Counted from the stretch's first letter, positions 1 to 10,010 are shown. The stretch is 64,000 bases of DNA from Cellulomonas shaoxiangyii (GCF_004798685.1 NZ_CP039291.1:2790001-2854000), one strand, 5' to 3'. Numbers and translations: made by a program. The notes: generated from the sequence alone by a model not told the origin.

Positions 1-1349
<1,349 letters not shown>

Positions 1350-1516
1350 TGTCACACAGCCACCCACCAGGCGAACCCGGCAGGCAACAGACACAACAAA
1401 GAACCCCAAACCAATGGGGCCGAAACTGGTCTCTACCCCAGACCACCACCCACAGGGGCGCGGATGCGAGATCTGGGCTCGACACCAAACAAATGGCATC
1501 GACTACTTGGCACACT

Positions 1517-1535
1517 GTTGAGTTCTCAAGGAACA
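1517..1535 (-). promoter_or_regulatory. rRNA leader conserved element (processing/antitermination region)
   Basis: On the minus strand this reads GTTCCTTGAGAACTCAACA. An element of this kind, with CTTGAGAACTCAACAGTGTG at its core, is found in the 16S leader of many actinobacteria and is thought to take part in processing or antitermination. It sits about 170 nt upstream of the mature 16S end. The rest of the leader, 1350-1730, contains no gene that I can see. Confidence 0.6.
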
Positions 1536-1737
1536 GACGCTCATCCTCGATCAGCCTTTCGGCATCCCGCAGGAGGCTCGTTCACCATCGTAGCGGAACA
1601 TCTCCGCTTCCCTGACCACCGGAGTGGCAGTTCCGCAATTCCGCCGAGGCTGCTTTCCGATCGGAGTTTCCGCACGTCCTGCGTCGTCTTGATCGTGACG
1701 CGAACGGCGTTCCGTCCTGCCCGGAGGCAACCTCTCT

Positions 1738-1766
1738 AACTTAGCGAAGCCGTCCCTGCCCGTCAA
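1738..1766 (-). promoter_or_regulatory. rRNA operon promoter
   Basis: The minus strand has TTGACG (1761-1766), a 17-nt spacer and TAAGTT (1738-1743), close to the housekeeping sigma consensus. Transcription would start near 1731, giving a leader of about 380 nt before the 16S rRNA. This is the best -35/-10 pair found in the window, as expected for an rrn operon. Confidence 0.75.
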
Positions 1767-2100
1767 CTCCCGGTCCGTGCCTGCTCCGGAGAGCAGTCCT
1801 CGGACCGGCGAGCTGACCGCCGTGCGGTTCCGCTCCCCCGGGGCGTCGCCGTCCGCCGGCGATCAGCCGGTGGTGGTTCAGCTCGGGGGTGCCGTCCCGG
1901 GGGACCGACCACGCGTCGTTCTCGACTGCGTGTCCGTTCCTCCCTGCCGGGCGGCCTCGAGTAAGTTACGCAGCCCGCGCGCCGGATGCAACTCGCGTGA
2001 CCGCGGCCTGCATCACACCCGCGGGCCGGGACGCGGCCCTGTGGGGCAAGCCCGCCGGCGGGGCGCCCGCCCCGGGGAGCGCGGTCGTGCGGGCGGCGCC

Positions 2101-2126
2101 TCCTGAGGACCGCGCGGTCCTCAGGA
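2101..2126. terminator. Perfect 26-bp palindrome, probable terminator
   Basis: Two 13-nt arms (TCCTGAGGACCGC and its complement) abut with no spacer. It lies 44 bp past the stop codon of the minus-strand thioredoxin/TPR gene, so it could fold as a terminator hairpin, although there is no clear U-run. The rest of 1767-2169, between the rrn promoter and that stop, is very GC-rich and shows no gene. Confidence 0.5.
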
Positions 2127-2169
2127 CAGCGCCGTCGGGTACCGCGCCGCCGTCAGTACAGCGCGTTCG

Positions 2170-3111
2170 TCAGTACAGCGCCGAGGTGAGCGCCCGCCGC
2201 GCTGCCACCACCCGCGGGTCGTCCGTGCCGATGACCTCGAAGAGGTCGACGAGGCGCATGCGCACGCGCTCGCGCTCGTCGCCGCCGGTGCGCCGCACGA
2301 CGTCGACGAGCCGCGCGAACGCGTCCTCCACGGCCCCCCCGAACACGTCCAGGTCGGCCACGGCGAGCTGGGCGTCGACATCGGCCGGATCGGCGGCCGC
2401 CGCCTCGCGCACGGCTCGCAGGTCCGCACCGGCCGTCCGCTCCAGGAGGCCGACCTGCGCCAGCCCCGCCTTCGCCATCGTGTCGCGCGGGTTCTCGCGC
2501 AGCGCCTGCTCGTACGCCTCGCGGGCGGCCGGCAGGTCGTCCCGCTCGATCGCCTCGTACGCCGCCTGGTGCAGCGGCGGCAGCGCGGGCTCCGGCTCGG
2601 GCTCGGCCTCGGCCCCCGGATCGGCCGGGGCGACGCGGCCGGTGATCCCGTTCGCCTCGGCCGCGGCCAGGAGCTGGTCGAGCACCGCGCGCACCTGCTC
2701 GCGGGGGTACGCACCCTGGAAGAGCGGCAGCGGCTGGCCCGCCAGCACCGCGACGACGGTCGGCACGGACTGCGCCTGGAAGGCCGCGGCGACCTGGGGG
2801 TTGGCCTCGGCGTCGACGCGCGCCAGCAGCCACCGGCCGTCGTCCTCCTGCGCGAGCGCGGCGAGGTCCGCGACGACCTGCTGGCTGACCTCGCTCCAGG
2901 GCGCCCACAGCGCGACGACGACCGGGTGCTGGGTGGACGCCTGCACGACGTCGCCGAACGTCGACTCGTCGACGTCACGGACGTACGACGCCGGCGCGGG
3001 CAGGCCGCCCGGGGTGCCCGGCGCGGGCGTCGCGGGGCGGGCCAGCGCGGACAGGTCCACGGCGCCGCGCACGTCCAGCCGGGGCCGGGGCTCGGGCGAC
3101 TGCTGCGACAT
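2170..3111 (-). CDS. Thioredoxin-fold/TPR co-chaperone-like protein (YbbN/CnoX family)
   Basis: The 313-residue protein has a thioredoxin fold (about 40-155) followed by TPR-like helices (about 185-300), the architecture of YbbN/CnoX, which in E. coli holds unfolding proteins for GroEL and DnaK. The usual active site is replaced: the loop reads WAPWSEVSQQ, with serines in place of CxxC, and the cis-proline segment SVPTVV is kept, so thiol-disulfide exchange is unlikely. The start is fixed by GAGGAGAC four nt before ATG; a longer reading frame begins 13 codons upstream but has no ribosome site. A 15-bp hairpin at 3196-3231 separates it from the lipoprotein gene upstream. It is cytoplasmic, with no signal peptide. 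Confidence 0.85.
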   Translation of the reverse strand: MSQQSPEPRPRLDVRGAVDLSALARPATPAPGTPGGLPAPASYVRDVDESTFGDVVQASTQHPVVVALWAPWSEVSQQVVADLAALAQEDDGRWLLARVDAEANPQVAAAFQAQSVPTVVAVLAGQPLPLFQGAYPREQVRAVLDQLLAAAEANGITGRVAPADPGAEAEPEPEPALPPLHQAAYEAIERDDLPAAREAYEQALRENPRDTMAKAGLAQVGLLERTAGADLRAVREAAAADPADVDAQLAVADLDVFGGAVEDAFARLVDVVRRTGGDERERVRMRLVDLFEVIGTDDPRVVAARRALTSALY

Positions 3112-3195
3112 CACGGTCTCCTCGGGTCGGGTCGTCGGGGGTCTCGGCACCAGTGTCGCGGACAGCCGGGGTCGTACGGGCGCACGACCGCGTTG

Positions 3196-3231
3196 CGCGC
3201 CGGGCCCCGCTCGACTGCGGGGCCCGGCGCG
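3196..3231 (-). terminator. Hairpin terminator after the lipoprotein gene
   Basis: A perfect 15-bp GC stem (3196-3210 with 3217-3231) encloses the loop TCGACT. It starts 4 bp past the stop of the lipoprotein gene on the minus strand. There is no U-tract, which is common in actinobacteria. Confidence 0.6.
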
Positions 3232-3235
3232 GACG

Positions 3236-4255
3236 TCACTGGGCGGAGGCGGAGGTGACGGTGTGCTCGGCGGCGAGGACCTGCGCCTGCGCGCCGCTGT
3301 CCGCGGGCGGCACGTACACCACCAGCACGTCCGTGAACACCCGGCTGAAGCTCGTGCCGGCCGACGTCGTGCCGGCGAGCGCGGCGTAGAACGGCTCGAT
3401 CGCGATGGTGCCGCCGGCCGACGTGACGCTCACCGTCGACGTGGTGGTCATCTCGGTCACGACGAGGGCGCCGCCGTCCACCGTCCCGAGCGTGACGACG
3501 GGTGCGTCGGCGGCCACGTAGGTCTCGGCCAGCGTCGCGGCGTCCTGCAGCGCCGCGGTCGTGTCCGCCCGGGCCTTCTCGACGGCGGCACGGAAGCTGT
3601 CGAGCGCGAACGTCGGCGCGTGCTCGGACGCGTCGCCGTTCGTCAGCACGTCGGCGTAGCGCGCCCCGACCTCTGCCGGCGGCACGACGAGGCCCTCCGC
3701 GTCGGCAGGCAGCTCGGGGCTGCCCTCCTCGGGGGCGGCGGTCGGCGGCATCTGCACGCCCTGGAGCAGGCGCGCCCAGCCCCACAGCTTGTACGGCTCG
3801 CGGGGCGAGGCCTGCTGCAGCACGAGGACCCGCGGCGCCTGCAGGTCGTCCGGCTGCTCCGAGACCACGAGCTGGGTGCGGGGCCACGTCGCGGTCTCGG
3901 GGACGACGAGCGCCTGCTCGTCGAGCGGCAGCGCCGTGGGCTGGCGTGCGCCGCCGGTCGCGTTCGCCCACACGTACTCGGCCGTGCGCGTGGCCAGCGC
4001 CGGGCCGACCAGACGGTCCGGCAGCCCGGCGGGGTCCTTCGTGGCGTCCGCGTGGGTGAGGACGTCGCCCAGCGACGCCAGGACACGCTGCGTCTGGTCC
4101 ACGCTCACCGCGGGCGGCGGCACGGCACCGGCGGGCTCGGGCGCCGGCTCGGGCAGCGGGGCGGCACACCCGGCGAGCGCGAGCGTGGCGGCCGCAGCGA
4201 CGGCGGTCCGGGCGACCCGGCGCGTCGTCCGGGGGGTGCGGGTGTCGCGGGTCAT
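3236..4255 (-). CDS. Lipoprotein of unknown function
   Basis: The 339-residue protein opens with an Arg/Thr-rich n-region, a hydrophobic stretch and a lipobox LAGC, with the cysteine near residue 29, so it should be lipidated and anchored outside the cytoplasmic membrane. A Pro/Glu/Ala-rich spacer follows. The remainder (about 50-339) has no motif I recognise; it resembles actinobacterial lipoproteins that carry a domain of unknown function. The start ATG (4253-4255) overlaps the stop of the upstream membrane-protein gene as ATGA, with GAGGAGG just before it, so the two are translationally coupled. A strong hairpin follows the stop. The pairing suggests that the lipoprotein and membrane protein act together at the envelope. 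Confidence 0.8.
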   Translation of the reverse strand: MTRDTRTPRTTRRVARTAVAAAATLALAGCAAPLPEPAPEPAGAVPPPAVSVDQTQRVLASLGDVLTHADATKDPAGLPDRLVGPALATRTAEYVWANATGGARQPTALPLDEQALVVPETATWPRTQLVVSEQPDDLQAPRVLVLQQASPREPYKLWGWARLLQGVQMPPTAAPEEGSPELPADAEGLVVPPAEVGARYADVLTNGDASEHAPTFALDSFRAAVEKARADTTAALQDAATLAETYVAADAPVVTLGTVDGGALVVTEMTTTSTVSVTSAGGTIAIEPFYAALAGTTSAGTSFSRVFTDVLVVYVPPADSGAQAQVLAAEHTVTSASAQ

Positions 4256-6213
4256 CGGTCCTCCTCGCGGTCGGTCGGCTCCTCGTCGGCGGGCAGCGGT
4301 GGCAGGCCCCACGCGCGGCGCCACGCGTCACCACGCGATCCGCCCGACGCGTCCGGCGCCGCCGGGCCGGTGCCGGGTGCGGCGTCCCGCAGCCACGCCG
4401 GGCGGGCGGCGGACGCGCCCGGTCCCGGCGCGCCGTGACCCGTGGGAGCGGGCGTCGCGGCGCCGGCTCCCCCGCGGCCCCGGGGGTCGGGACGCGCCGC
4501 CACGTCGGGGTGCGTGCCGCCCTGCGCCGAGCGCACGACGGCCCCGGGCGGCGGGGGCACGGGCGTCCAGCCCTGAGGCTGCTGCCCGGCGCCGGCGCGC
4601 GACGGTCCGCCGGGCGCGCCGGGCCGCGGCGGGCCGGCGGGCAGCCGCGCCGACGGCGACGCGGTGGTGGGAGGAGGCACGGGACCCGAGGCCGGGCGGG
4701 AACCCGGCGCCGACGCGGCGGACGACGGCCCGCCGGAGTGGGCCCCGGGCGCGCCGGGCCGGGCCGGGCCGGCGGAGCCGGTCCCGAGCCACGCGGGACG
4801 CGCACCGGCCGCCTCCCCGGCCCGCGCGGCCGGCGCACCGGACGCGGGGTGCGGGCCTGATGCGGCCGGAGCGTCCGGACCCCCGCGCGACCACGCGCTC
4901 GGCGCGCCGGGGCGACCGGTGGCGGAGCCGGCCGGGGGTGCAGCGGCCGAGCCGGGCGGGCGGGCGGCGGATCGCGCGGGCGCGGGCGCGCCGGTCGGCG
5001 CGGCGCCCGACGGGGGTCCGGTGCGCGCGGGCGGCGTGGCGCCGGCACCGCGAGGGGCCGAGCCGCCGGCAGCCGGCGCAGCGGCGGGCGGAGTGCGCGT
5101 CGGCGACGAGCCCGCGGGTGCGGATCCCGTGGGTGCGGATCCTGACGGTGCGGAGCCCGACGGCGCGGAGCCGGACAGCCCGGAGCCGGGGCGGGAGGCG
5201 GACGCCGCCCCCGGGCCGGCGGTGCGGCCGAGCGGGGCGCCGGGGCCGGCGGACGTCGCGACGGGCAGCGTGGTGGTGGCGGTCGCGTCCGCGTCCCGGG
5301 CGGAGGGGCCGACTGCCTGGCGCGCACCGGTCGACGCGTGCGTGACGTCGCCGGCGGGCGTGGACTCGTCGCGGCCGGCGCGGACGCCGGCGTCGGCGCC
5401 CCGCGCCTGCTGCTCCCGCATCTGCCGCCGCGTGAGCTGGACGGGCACCCCGTCGGCGTCGACGACGGGCAGGGGCCCGGTGAGCACGGGCGTCCAGTCC
5501 TGCTCCGGACGCCGCCGGCCGCGCAGGAGGCCGCGCGCGAGCAGGGCGAGGGAGATGAGGAGGAGCAGCGAGCCCACGACGACGCACGGCACGAGCCACG
5601 GCGTCGTCACCACCTGGGGCCACGCGAGCGACAGCTGCAGCGGGGCCTCTCCGGTGCCGACCGCCAGGACGCTCCAGCGGCCGGGCTGCGCCGTCCACGT
5701 GAGCTCGGCGGACCCGGCGCCGGACGCCTCGGCGACCCAGAGGTCGGACCCGGTCGGGTCGGGCACGGGTACCGGGGCCGCGTCGGCCGCCGGCTCCTCC
5801 GCGGGCGCGTCGGTCGCGGCCGGGTCGGCGGGGGCGGCCGCGTCGGTGGCGGCAGGGTCGGACGGGGCCGCGTCCGACGGCGTCGGTGCGGGGACGTCCT
5901 CGACGGCCAGCTCGTGCCAGCCCGACAGCCCCGTGACGCGCTGGTGCGCGTCGGTGCCGACCCACCCGGTCACGTCGGTGTCCCGCCCGACGGCGAGGAC
6001 GACGGGTTGGTCGTCCTCCGCCTCGACGGTGACGGTCACCTCCGTGGCCGCGAGCTCGAGCACACCGGGGTCGGTGACCAGGATGTGCTCGTCAGCGGAG
6101 ACGGTCGCGACGAGGACGTCATCGGCACGCCAGACGGTCGCCGACGCGACGCCGAGGCCGATGACCACGACGCCGACGACGCCGACCAGGGCGACCAGAA
6201 GTCGCTTGATCAC
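4252..6213 (-). CDS. Two-TM membrane protein with long Pro/Ala/Gly-rich C-terminal tail
   Basis: The GTG start at 6213 follows GAGAGGAAC and gives 653 residues. TM1 spans about 3-27 and TM2 about 205-230. Between them is an extracytoplasmic region of roughly 175 residues with an Ala/Pro/Asp-rich insert (about 108-152). After TM2 come basic residues (RGRRRP), so the C-terminal 400 or so residues should be cytoplasmic. They are low-complexity Pro/Ala/Gly/Ser with short repeats of the GSAPSGSAP type. An upstream in-frame ATG at 6303 has no ribosome site. It is first in a coupled pair with the lipoprotein gene. I do not recognise the family; the shape recalls actinobacterial envelope scaffold proteins, but that is only an impression. 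Confidence 0.75.
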   Translation of the reverse strand: MIKRLLVALVGVVGVVVIGLGVASATVWRADDVLVATVSADEHILVTDPGVLELAATEVTVTVEAEDDQPVVLAVGRDTDVTGWVGTDAHQRVTGLSGWHELAVEDVPAPTPSDAAPSDPAATDAAAPADPAATDAPAEEPAADAAPVPVPDPTGSDLWVAEASGAGSAELTWTAQPGRWSVLAVGTGEAPLQLSLAWPQVVTTPWLVPCVVVGSLLLLISLALLARGLLRGRRRPEQDWTPVLTGPLPVVDADGVPVQLTRRQMREQQARGADAGVRAGRDESTPAGDVTHASTGARQAVGPSARDADATATTTLPVATSAGPGAPLGRTAGPGAASASRPGSGLSGSAPSGSAPSGSAPTGSAPAGSSPTRTPPAAAPAAGGSAPRGAGATPPARTGPPSGAAPTGAPAPARSAARPPGSAAAPPAGSATGRPGAPSAWSRGGPDAPAASGPHPASGAPAARAGEAAGARPAWLGTGSAGPARPGAPGAHSGGPSSAASAPGSRPASGPVPPPTTASPSARLPAGPPRPGAPGGPSRAGAGQQPQGWTPVPPPPGAVVRSAQGGTHPDVAARPDPRGRGGAGAATPAPTGHGAPGPGASAARPAWLRDAAPGTGPAAPDASGGSRGDAWRRAWGLPPLPADEEPTDREEDR

Positions 6214-6241
6214 ACAGGTTCCTCTCGACGGCGGACGGTCC

Positions 6242-6247
6242 AGGATA
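6242..6247 (-). promoter_or_regulatory. Putative -10 element for the membrane-protein operon
   Basis: The minus strand carries TATCCT, 28 bp before the GTG start. The -35 region (GCATCC at 6265-6270) is poor. Confidence 0.4.
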
Positions 6248-6406
6248 GGCGCGGGTCCACCGCAGGATGCGAACCGGGAGCACTCCGGCACCCCTGTCAC
6301 CACCCACTCCGCGCAGCCTGTGCACCGCCTCGTCGCACGCCCTCCACGACCCCGACCGGTCGGTGGAAGGCACCAGGACGGCCCTGGTCACGGGGCCGCG
6401 CGCGCG

Positions 6407-6412
6407 TATCCT
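6407..6412 (+). promoter_or_regulatory. Putative -10 element for the DivIVA-like gene
   Basis: TATCCT lies about 78 bp before the GTG start, with CTGGTC 17 bp upstream as a weak -35. The 276-bp divergent gap 6214-6489 holds this element, the opposing TATCCT and nothing else that I can name. Confidence 0.4.
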
Positions 6413-6489
6413 GGCCCCGGAGCACCGGCCCGCCGAGGACGCCCTCGGCCACCTGCGACCGCCGGGCCCCCACCCTGGAGGATGCCCTC

Positions 6490-8664
6490 GTGCCCGATGC
6501 CCGGCCCACGTTCCCCGTCGTCAGCTTCCGTGGCTACGACCGCGAGGCGGTCGACCAGGCCATCACGTCCCTCGAGCAGGCGCTCGCCGAGGCCCGGTCC
6601 CGGGTGGAGGCGCTGGACGCCCAGAAGCTGCAGGTGGCCGGCGAGCTCTCGGAGGCGCAGCGCCAGCTGCGGGAGGCGGACCGGCCCACGTACGCGGGAC
6701 TGGGCTCGCGGATCGAGCAGCTGCTGCGGTCCGCGGAGGAGCAGTCGTCGGACGTCGTCTCCCAGGCCAACGCGCAGGCCGCGGACGCCCTGGCGCGGGC
6801 CAAGCTCGCCGCCGGCCAGCTGCGGGCACGCGCGGAGAGCGAGGTCGCCGAGCTGCTCGCCACGGCGCGCCGCGAGGCGGACGAGGTCCGCACGACGGCC
6901 GCCGCGGAGGCCGAGAGCTCGCTGCTCGCGGCCCAGCGCCGGGCCGAGGAGCTCGTCGGCTCGGCGGAGCGGGAGGCGGCTCGGATCCAGAGCGCCATCA
7001 CGACCGAGGAGAGCGAGCGCCGCACGTCGCTCGAGCGGGAGCTCGGCACGCTGCGGGCGCGCGTCGAGAACGAGGCGACCCAGCTGCGGATCGCGACGGA
7101 GCGCACCGCCTCCGAGCTGCGCAGCCGCACCGAGGCGGAGACCACGGCGGAGCGCACGGAGGCCGAGCGCTACGCGCAGGACCTGCGCCAGGACGCCGAC
7201 CGCGACACCACCGAGCTGCGCCAGCGCACCGAGGCGGAGGCCGCCCAGCTGCGCGCCGACGCCGACCGGTACGCCGCCCGCGTGCGCTCGGAGACGAACG
7301 CCGAGGTCGCCGCGTGGCGCCAGGGCGCCGCCGAGGAGACCACCGCGCTGCGCGCCGCGGCCGCCGAGTACGCCGACGCCACCCGCGGCGCCGCCGAGCG
7401 CGACGCCACGGCGCTGCAGCAGCGCGTCACGGCCGAGGTCACGGCACTGCGCACGGAGGCCGAGCAGTACGCCGCGCACGTGCGCGCCACGGCCGAGCGC
7501 GAGGCAGGCGAGCTGCGCGCGGCGACGGGTGACGAGGTCGCGCGCATGCGCGCGGAGGCCGAGGACGCCGTCGCCACGCTGCGCACGGAGTCCGAGCAGT
7601 ACGCCGCACAGCTGCGCGCCCTGGCGGACCGCGAGACCGCGGAGCTGCGTGCGCGCGCGCAGCACGAGACGGCGCACCTGCGCGAGACGACGCTGCGCGA
7701 GGCGGAGGAGCTGGCCGCGACGACCGCGCGCGAGACGGGCGAGCTGCGCGGTACGGCCGAGCGCGAGGCCACGGAGCTGCGCGAGCGCACGCGGCTCGAG
7801 GTCGAGCGCCTGCAGACGGAGGCCCGGCGAGCGATCGGCGAGGCGACGTCGCACGCACGGGCGCGCGCCGACGAGCTCGTCCGCACCGCCGAGCAGCAGC
7901 TGGCGGACGCGGAGCTGGCCATCGCGTCGCAGCACGAGATCGCGGAGCAGCAGGACGCCGACCGCCACGACGCCGCACGCGCCGAGACCGAGCGGCTCGT
8001 CGCCGACGCCGAGGCGCACGCCGCGGAGGCGGAGGAGCGGGTCGCGAAGGCCCTGGCGCACGCGGAGCGCGTGCGCGTCGACGCCGAGAAGCAGGCCGCC
8101 GATCTCGTCGCGAACGCGCGCCGCAACGCCGACCGCGTCGTCGCGGAGGCGCGCGAGCACGCGGAGAAGTCGCTGTCGGACGCGCTCGGCGAGTCGGAGC
8201 GCGAGCGCACGACGGCCGCCCGGCAGGTCGAGGACCTGCACCGTCAGCGCGAGTCCATCACGTCGTACCTCGACGAGCTGCGCGACCTGCTCGGCACGAA
8301 CCCCGACCGGGCGGCGATCGAGCAGGCCGGGCGGATCGAGGCGGCGTTCGCACGCGAGCAGGCGGAGCAGGCCCGGGCGCAGGAGCAGGAGGGCGCGGAG
8401 CGGCACGCCGGCGAGGCGCACGGCGACACCCCGTCGCGTACCGGCGGCCCGGCCCCGGCGACCGCGCCCTCGCGGCCGGCCCGCCCCGTGCGTGCGTCGA
8501 AGGCGCGACCGGCACCCGTGTCGGCGGCCGTCCCCATCGTCCCGTCGCCGGCCGTCGCGGGCTCGTCGCGCGTCGGGGACCGCGAGCCGGCGGAGACGAC
8601 CGGCACCGACGACGCCCCGGCCGCCGGCGACGCGCCGCGCGACGCCTCGGCCGGCTCGCACTGA
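6490..8664 (+). CDS. DivIVA-like hendecad coiled-coil protein
   Basis: The 724-residue protein starts at GTG 6490, with GGAGG about nine nt upstream. Residues 1-60 resemble the DivIVA N-terminal module (VSFRGYDREAVDQAI). The next 500 or so residues are a Glu/Arg/Ala-rich coiled coil. From 7033 to 7824 (residues 182-445) it consists of 24 unbroken 11-residue units with the pattern xRxxxxLRxxA, many starting with a Tyr-Ala pair. The last 140 residues are a Pro/Ala/Thr-rich tail. Streptomyces Scy and FilP, which organise polar growth, are likewise hendecad coiled coils, so a filament or polarity scaffold role is plausible but inferred. A short conserved gene follows after 6 bp and is probably co-transcribed. 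Confidence 0.8.
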   Translation: MPDARPTFPVVSFRGYDREAVDQAITSLEQALAEARSRVEALDAQKLQVAGELSEAQRQLREADRPTYAGLGSRIEQLLRSAEEQSSDVVSQANAQAADALARAKLAAGQLRARAESEVAELLATARREADEVRTTAAAEAESSLLAAQRRAEELVGSAEREAARIQSAITTEESERRTSLERELGTLRARVENEATQLRIATERTASELRSRTEAETTAERTEAERYAQDLRQDADRDTTELRQRTEAEAAQLRADADRYAARVRSETNAEVAAWRQGAAEETTALRAAAAEYADATRGAAERDATALQQRVTAEVTALRTEAEQYAAHVRATAEREAGELRAATGDEVARMRAEAEDAVATLRTESEQYAAQLRALADRETAELRARAQHETAHLRETTLREAEELAATTARETGELRGTAEREATELRERTRLEVERLQTEARRAIGEATSHARARADELVRTAEQQLADAELAIASQHEIAEQQDADRHDAARAETERLVADAEAHAAEAEERVAKALAHAERVRVDAEKQAADLVANARRNADRVVAEAREHAEKSLSDALGESERERTTAARQVEDLHRQRESITSYLDELRDLLGTNPDRAAIEQAGRIEAAFAREQAEQARAQEQEGAERHAGEAHGDTPSRTGGPAPATAPSRPARPVRASKARPAPVSAAVPIVPSPAVAGSSRVGDREPAETTGTDDAPAAGDAPRDASAGSH

Positions 8665-8670
8665 CCCGGC

Positions 8671-9132
8671 GTGTCCGGCACGACGGGACCCGGGGACCAC
8701 GCCGCGGACGACGCCGGCTCGGCGGCGAGCTGGCGCGACCGGCGCCGTGAGGCCGCGGCGGCGCACGCCGAGGCGCTCGCCGCGCGGCAGCGCGCGGAGG
8801 CCGCCCGCGCCCGGGCGCTGATCGAGGAGTTCCTCGACGGCGTCCGCGCCGGCGGGCCCGCGCCCGTCCCCCTGCACGTGCGCAGCTACGACGGCCGCGC
8901 GCGCTACCGCACGCCGCTGCAGGGCTGGTACCTGCGGCGGGACGAGACCGTCGGCATCGACACCGACGGCGCCTTCTACGTCCTCACGGCGCCCGGCAGC
9001 CTGGCGGCGCGCTTCCGCGGCGTGCAGCCGACGCCGCAGGACCCGCCGCTCGTGATCGGCGCCGGGGGCAAGGACGGCGAGTCCATCGACCTGGCGGACG
9101 CGCTCCGGCGCGTCCTGACGGGCGAGGTCTGA
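8671..9132 (+). CDS. Conserved actinobacterial protein of unknown function
   Basis: The GTG start lies 6 bp after the stop of the coiled-coil gene, so the two form an operon. The 153-residue product has an Arg/Ala-rich helical N-terminus (about 20-60) and a compact C-terminal domain (about 65-153) containing YRTPLQGWYLRRDETVGID and DLADALRRVL. There is no signal peptide or TM segment. I do not recognise a characterised family. Its position suggests a partner or regulator of the coiled-coil protein. Confidence 0.7.
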   Translation: MSGTTGPGDHAADDAGSAASWRDRRREAAAAHAEALAARQRAEAARARALIEEFLDGVRAGGPAPVPLHVRSYDGRARYRTPLQGWYLRRDETVGIDTDGAFYVLTAPGSLAARFRGVQPTPQDPPLVIGAGGKDGESIDLADALRRVLTGEV

Positions 9133-9168
9133 CTTCTCCGACGCCCGGTCGTCCGCGCCGGTCCTGCC

Positions 9169-9918
9169 TCAGGCGCCCGCGTCGACCCGCTGCGCGAGCT
9201 CGGCGAGCGCCGCCGCGACGCAGGCCGGGTCCTCCACGGCGGTGAGGTGGCCGGCGCGCGGCACCACGACGAGGGGCGCACCGCCCGCGGTCTTCGCCAG
9301 GTCCTGCGCGGCGTCGACCCCGGTCACCTGGTCCTCGTCGCCGACGACCACCACGACCGGGCCCGCGAACCGGCGCAGCACCTCGGTGCGGTCGGGGCGG
9401 GCCGCCATCGCGCGCTGGCTCCACGCGACGCGCGCGGGCGGCTGCTCGTCGATCCACGCCCTCACCCGCTGCACGAGCTCGGGGTGCGCGGTGCGGGTCG
9501 TCTCCCCGAGCACCGTGTCCACCATGCCGCGCACGGCGTCGACGGAGCCGGACTCCTCGACGCGCGCCGCGACGTCGAGGCGCTTCGCCCGGGCGTCGGG
9601 CGCGTCCGCCGTGGACTTCGTGTCGACGAGGGCGAGGCCAGCGACGAGGTCGGGGTGCCGCTCGAGCAGCGCCAGGGCGACGTAGCCCCCCATCGACAGG
9701 CCCGCCACGACGGCCTGCTCGGCCCCGGCGGCGCGGACCGCGTCCGCGACGCGGTCGGCGGCCGCGTCGAGCGTCGGCTCGACGCCGTCGAGCGACTCCG
9801 CGGGCCCGGGCAGGTCGGGCGCGAGCACGGTCCGGCCGGACGACAGCTGGGCGACGACGTCGTCCCACATGCGGTGGTCGAGCGGGAAGCCGTGCAGCAG
9901 GACGATCGGGATGGTCAT
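9169..9918 (-). CDS. Alpha/beta-fold hydrolase
   Basis: The 249-residue protein is a compact alpha/beta hydrolase. The oxyanion motif LLHGFPLDHRMW is near residue 7, the nucleophile elbow GLSMGG near residue 96 gives the catalytic serine, GDEDQVT in the last third carries the likely acid, and AGHLTAVEDP supplies the histidine. GAGGAGCACC precedes the ATG. The substrate cannot be read from sequence; relatives include esterases and 3-oxoadipate enol-lactonase-like enzymes. It is transcribed towards the DivIVA-like operon, with a 36-bp gap. Confidence 0.85.
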   Translation of the reverse strand: MTIPIVLLHGFPLDHRMWDDVVAQLSSGRTVLAPDLPGPAESLDGVEPTLDAAADRVADAVRAAGAEQAVVAGLSMGGYVALALLERHPDLVAGLALVDTKSTADAPDARAKRLDVAARVEESGSVDAVRGMVDTVLGETTRTAHPELVQRVRAWIDEQPPARVAWSQRAMAARPDRTEVLRRFAGPVVVVVGDEDQVTGVDAAQDLAKTAGGAPLVVVPRAGHLTAVEDPACVAAALAELAQRVDAGA

Positions 9919-10010
9919 GGTGCTCCTCGGGTGTCGCGGGACCCGGCGCGCCGGCCCGTGCGCGGGTGCGCTGACGTGCGATGACGTCGTTCCGGCGTGC
10001 CGGTTCGACA

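Noticed and set aside
1889..4438. A plus-strand open frame of 849 codons opposite the CnoX-like and lipoprotein genes
   Set aside because: It has low-complexity composition and no ribosome site, and it overlaps well-supported genes on the other strand.
4664..8877. Long frames overlapping the membrane-protein and DivIVA-like genes on both strands
   Set aside because: They are Arg/Ala/Pro-rich shadows; the repetitive GC-rich genes keep every frame open.
9133..9168. A terminator between the converging unknown gene and hydrolase gene
   Set aside because: No stable stem could be found in the 36-bp gap.
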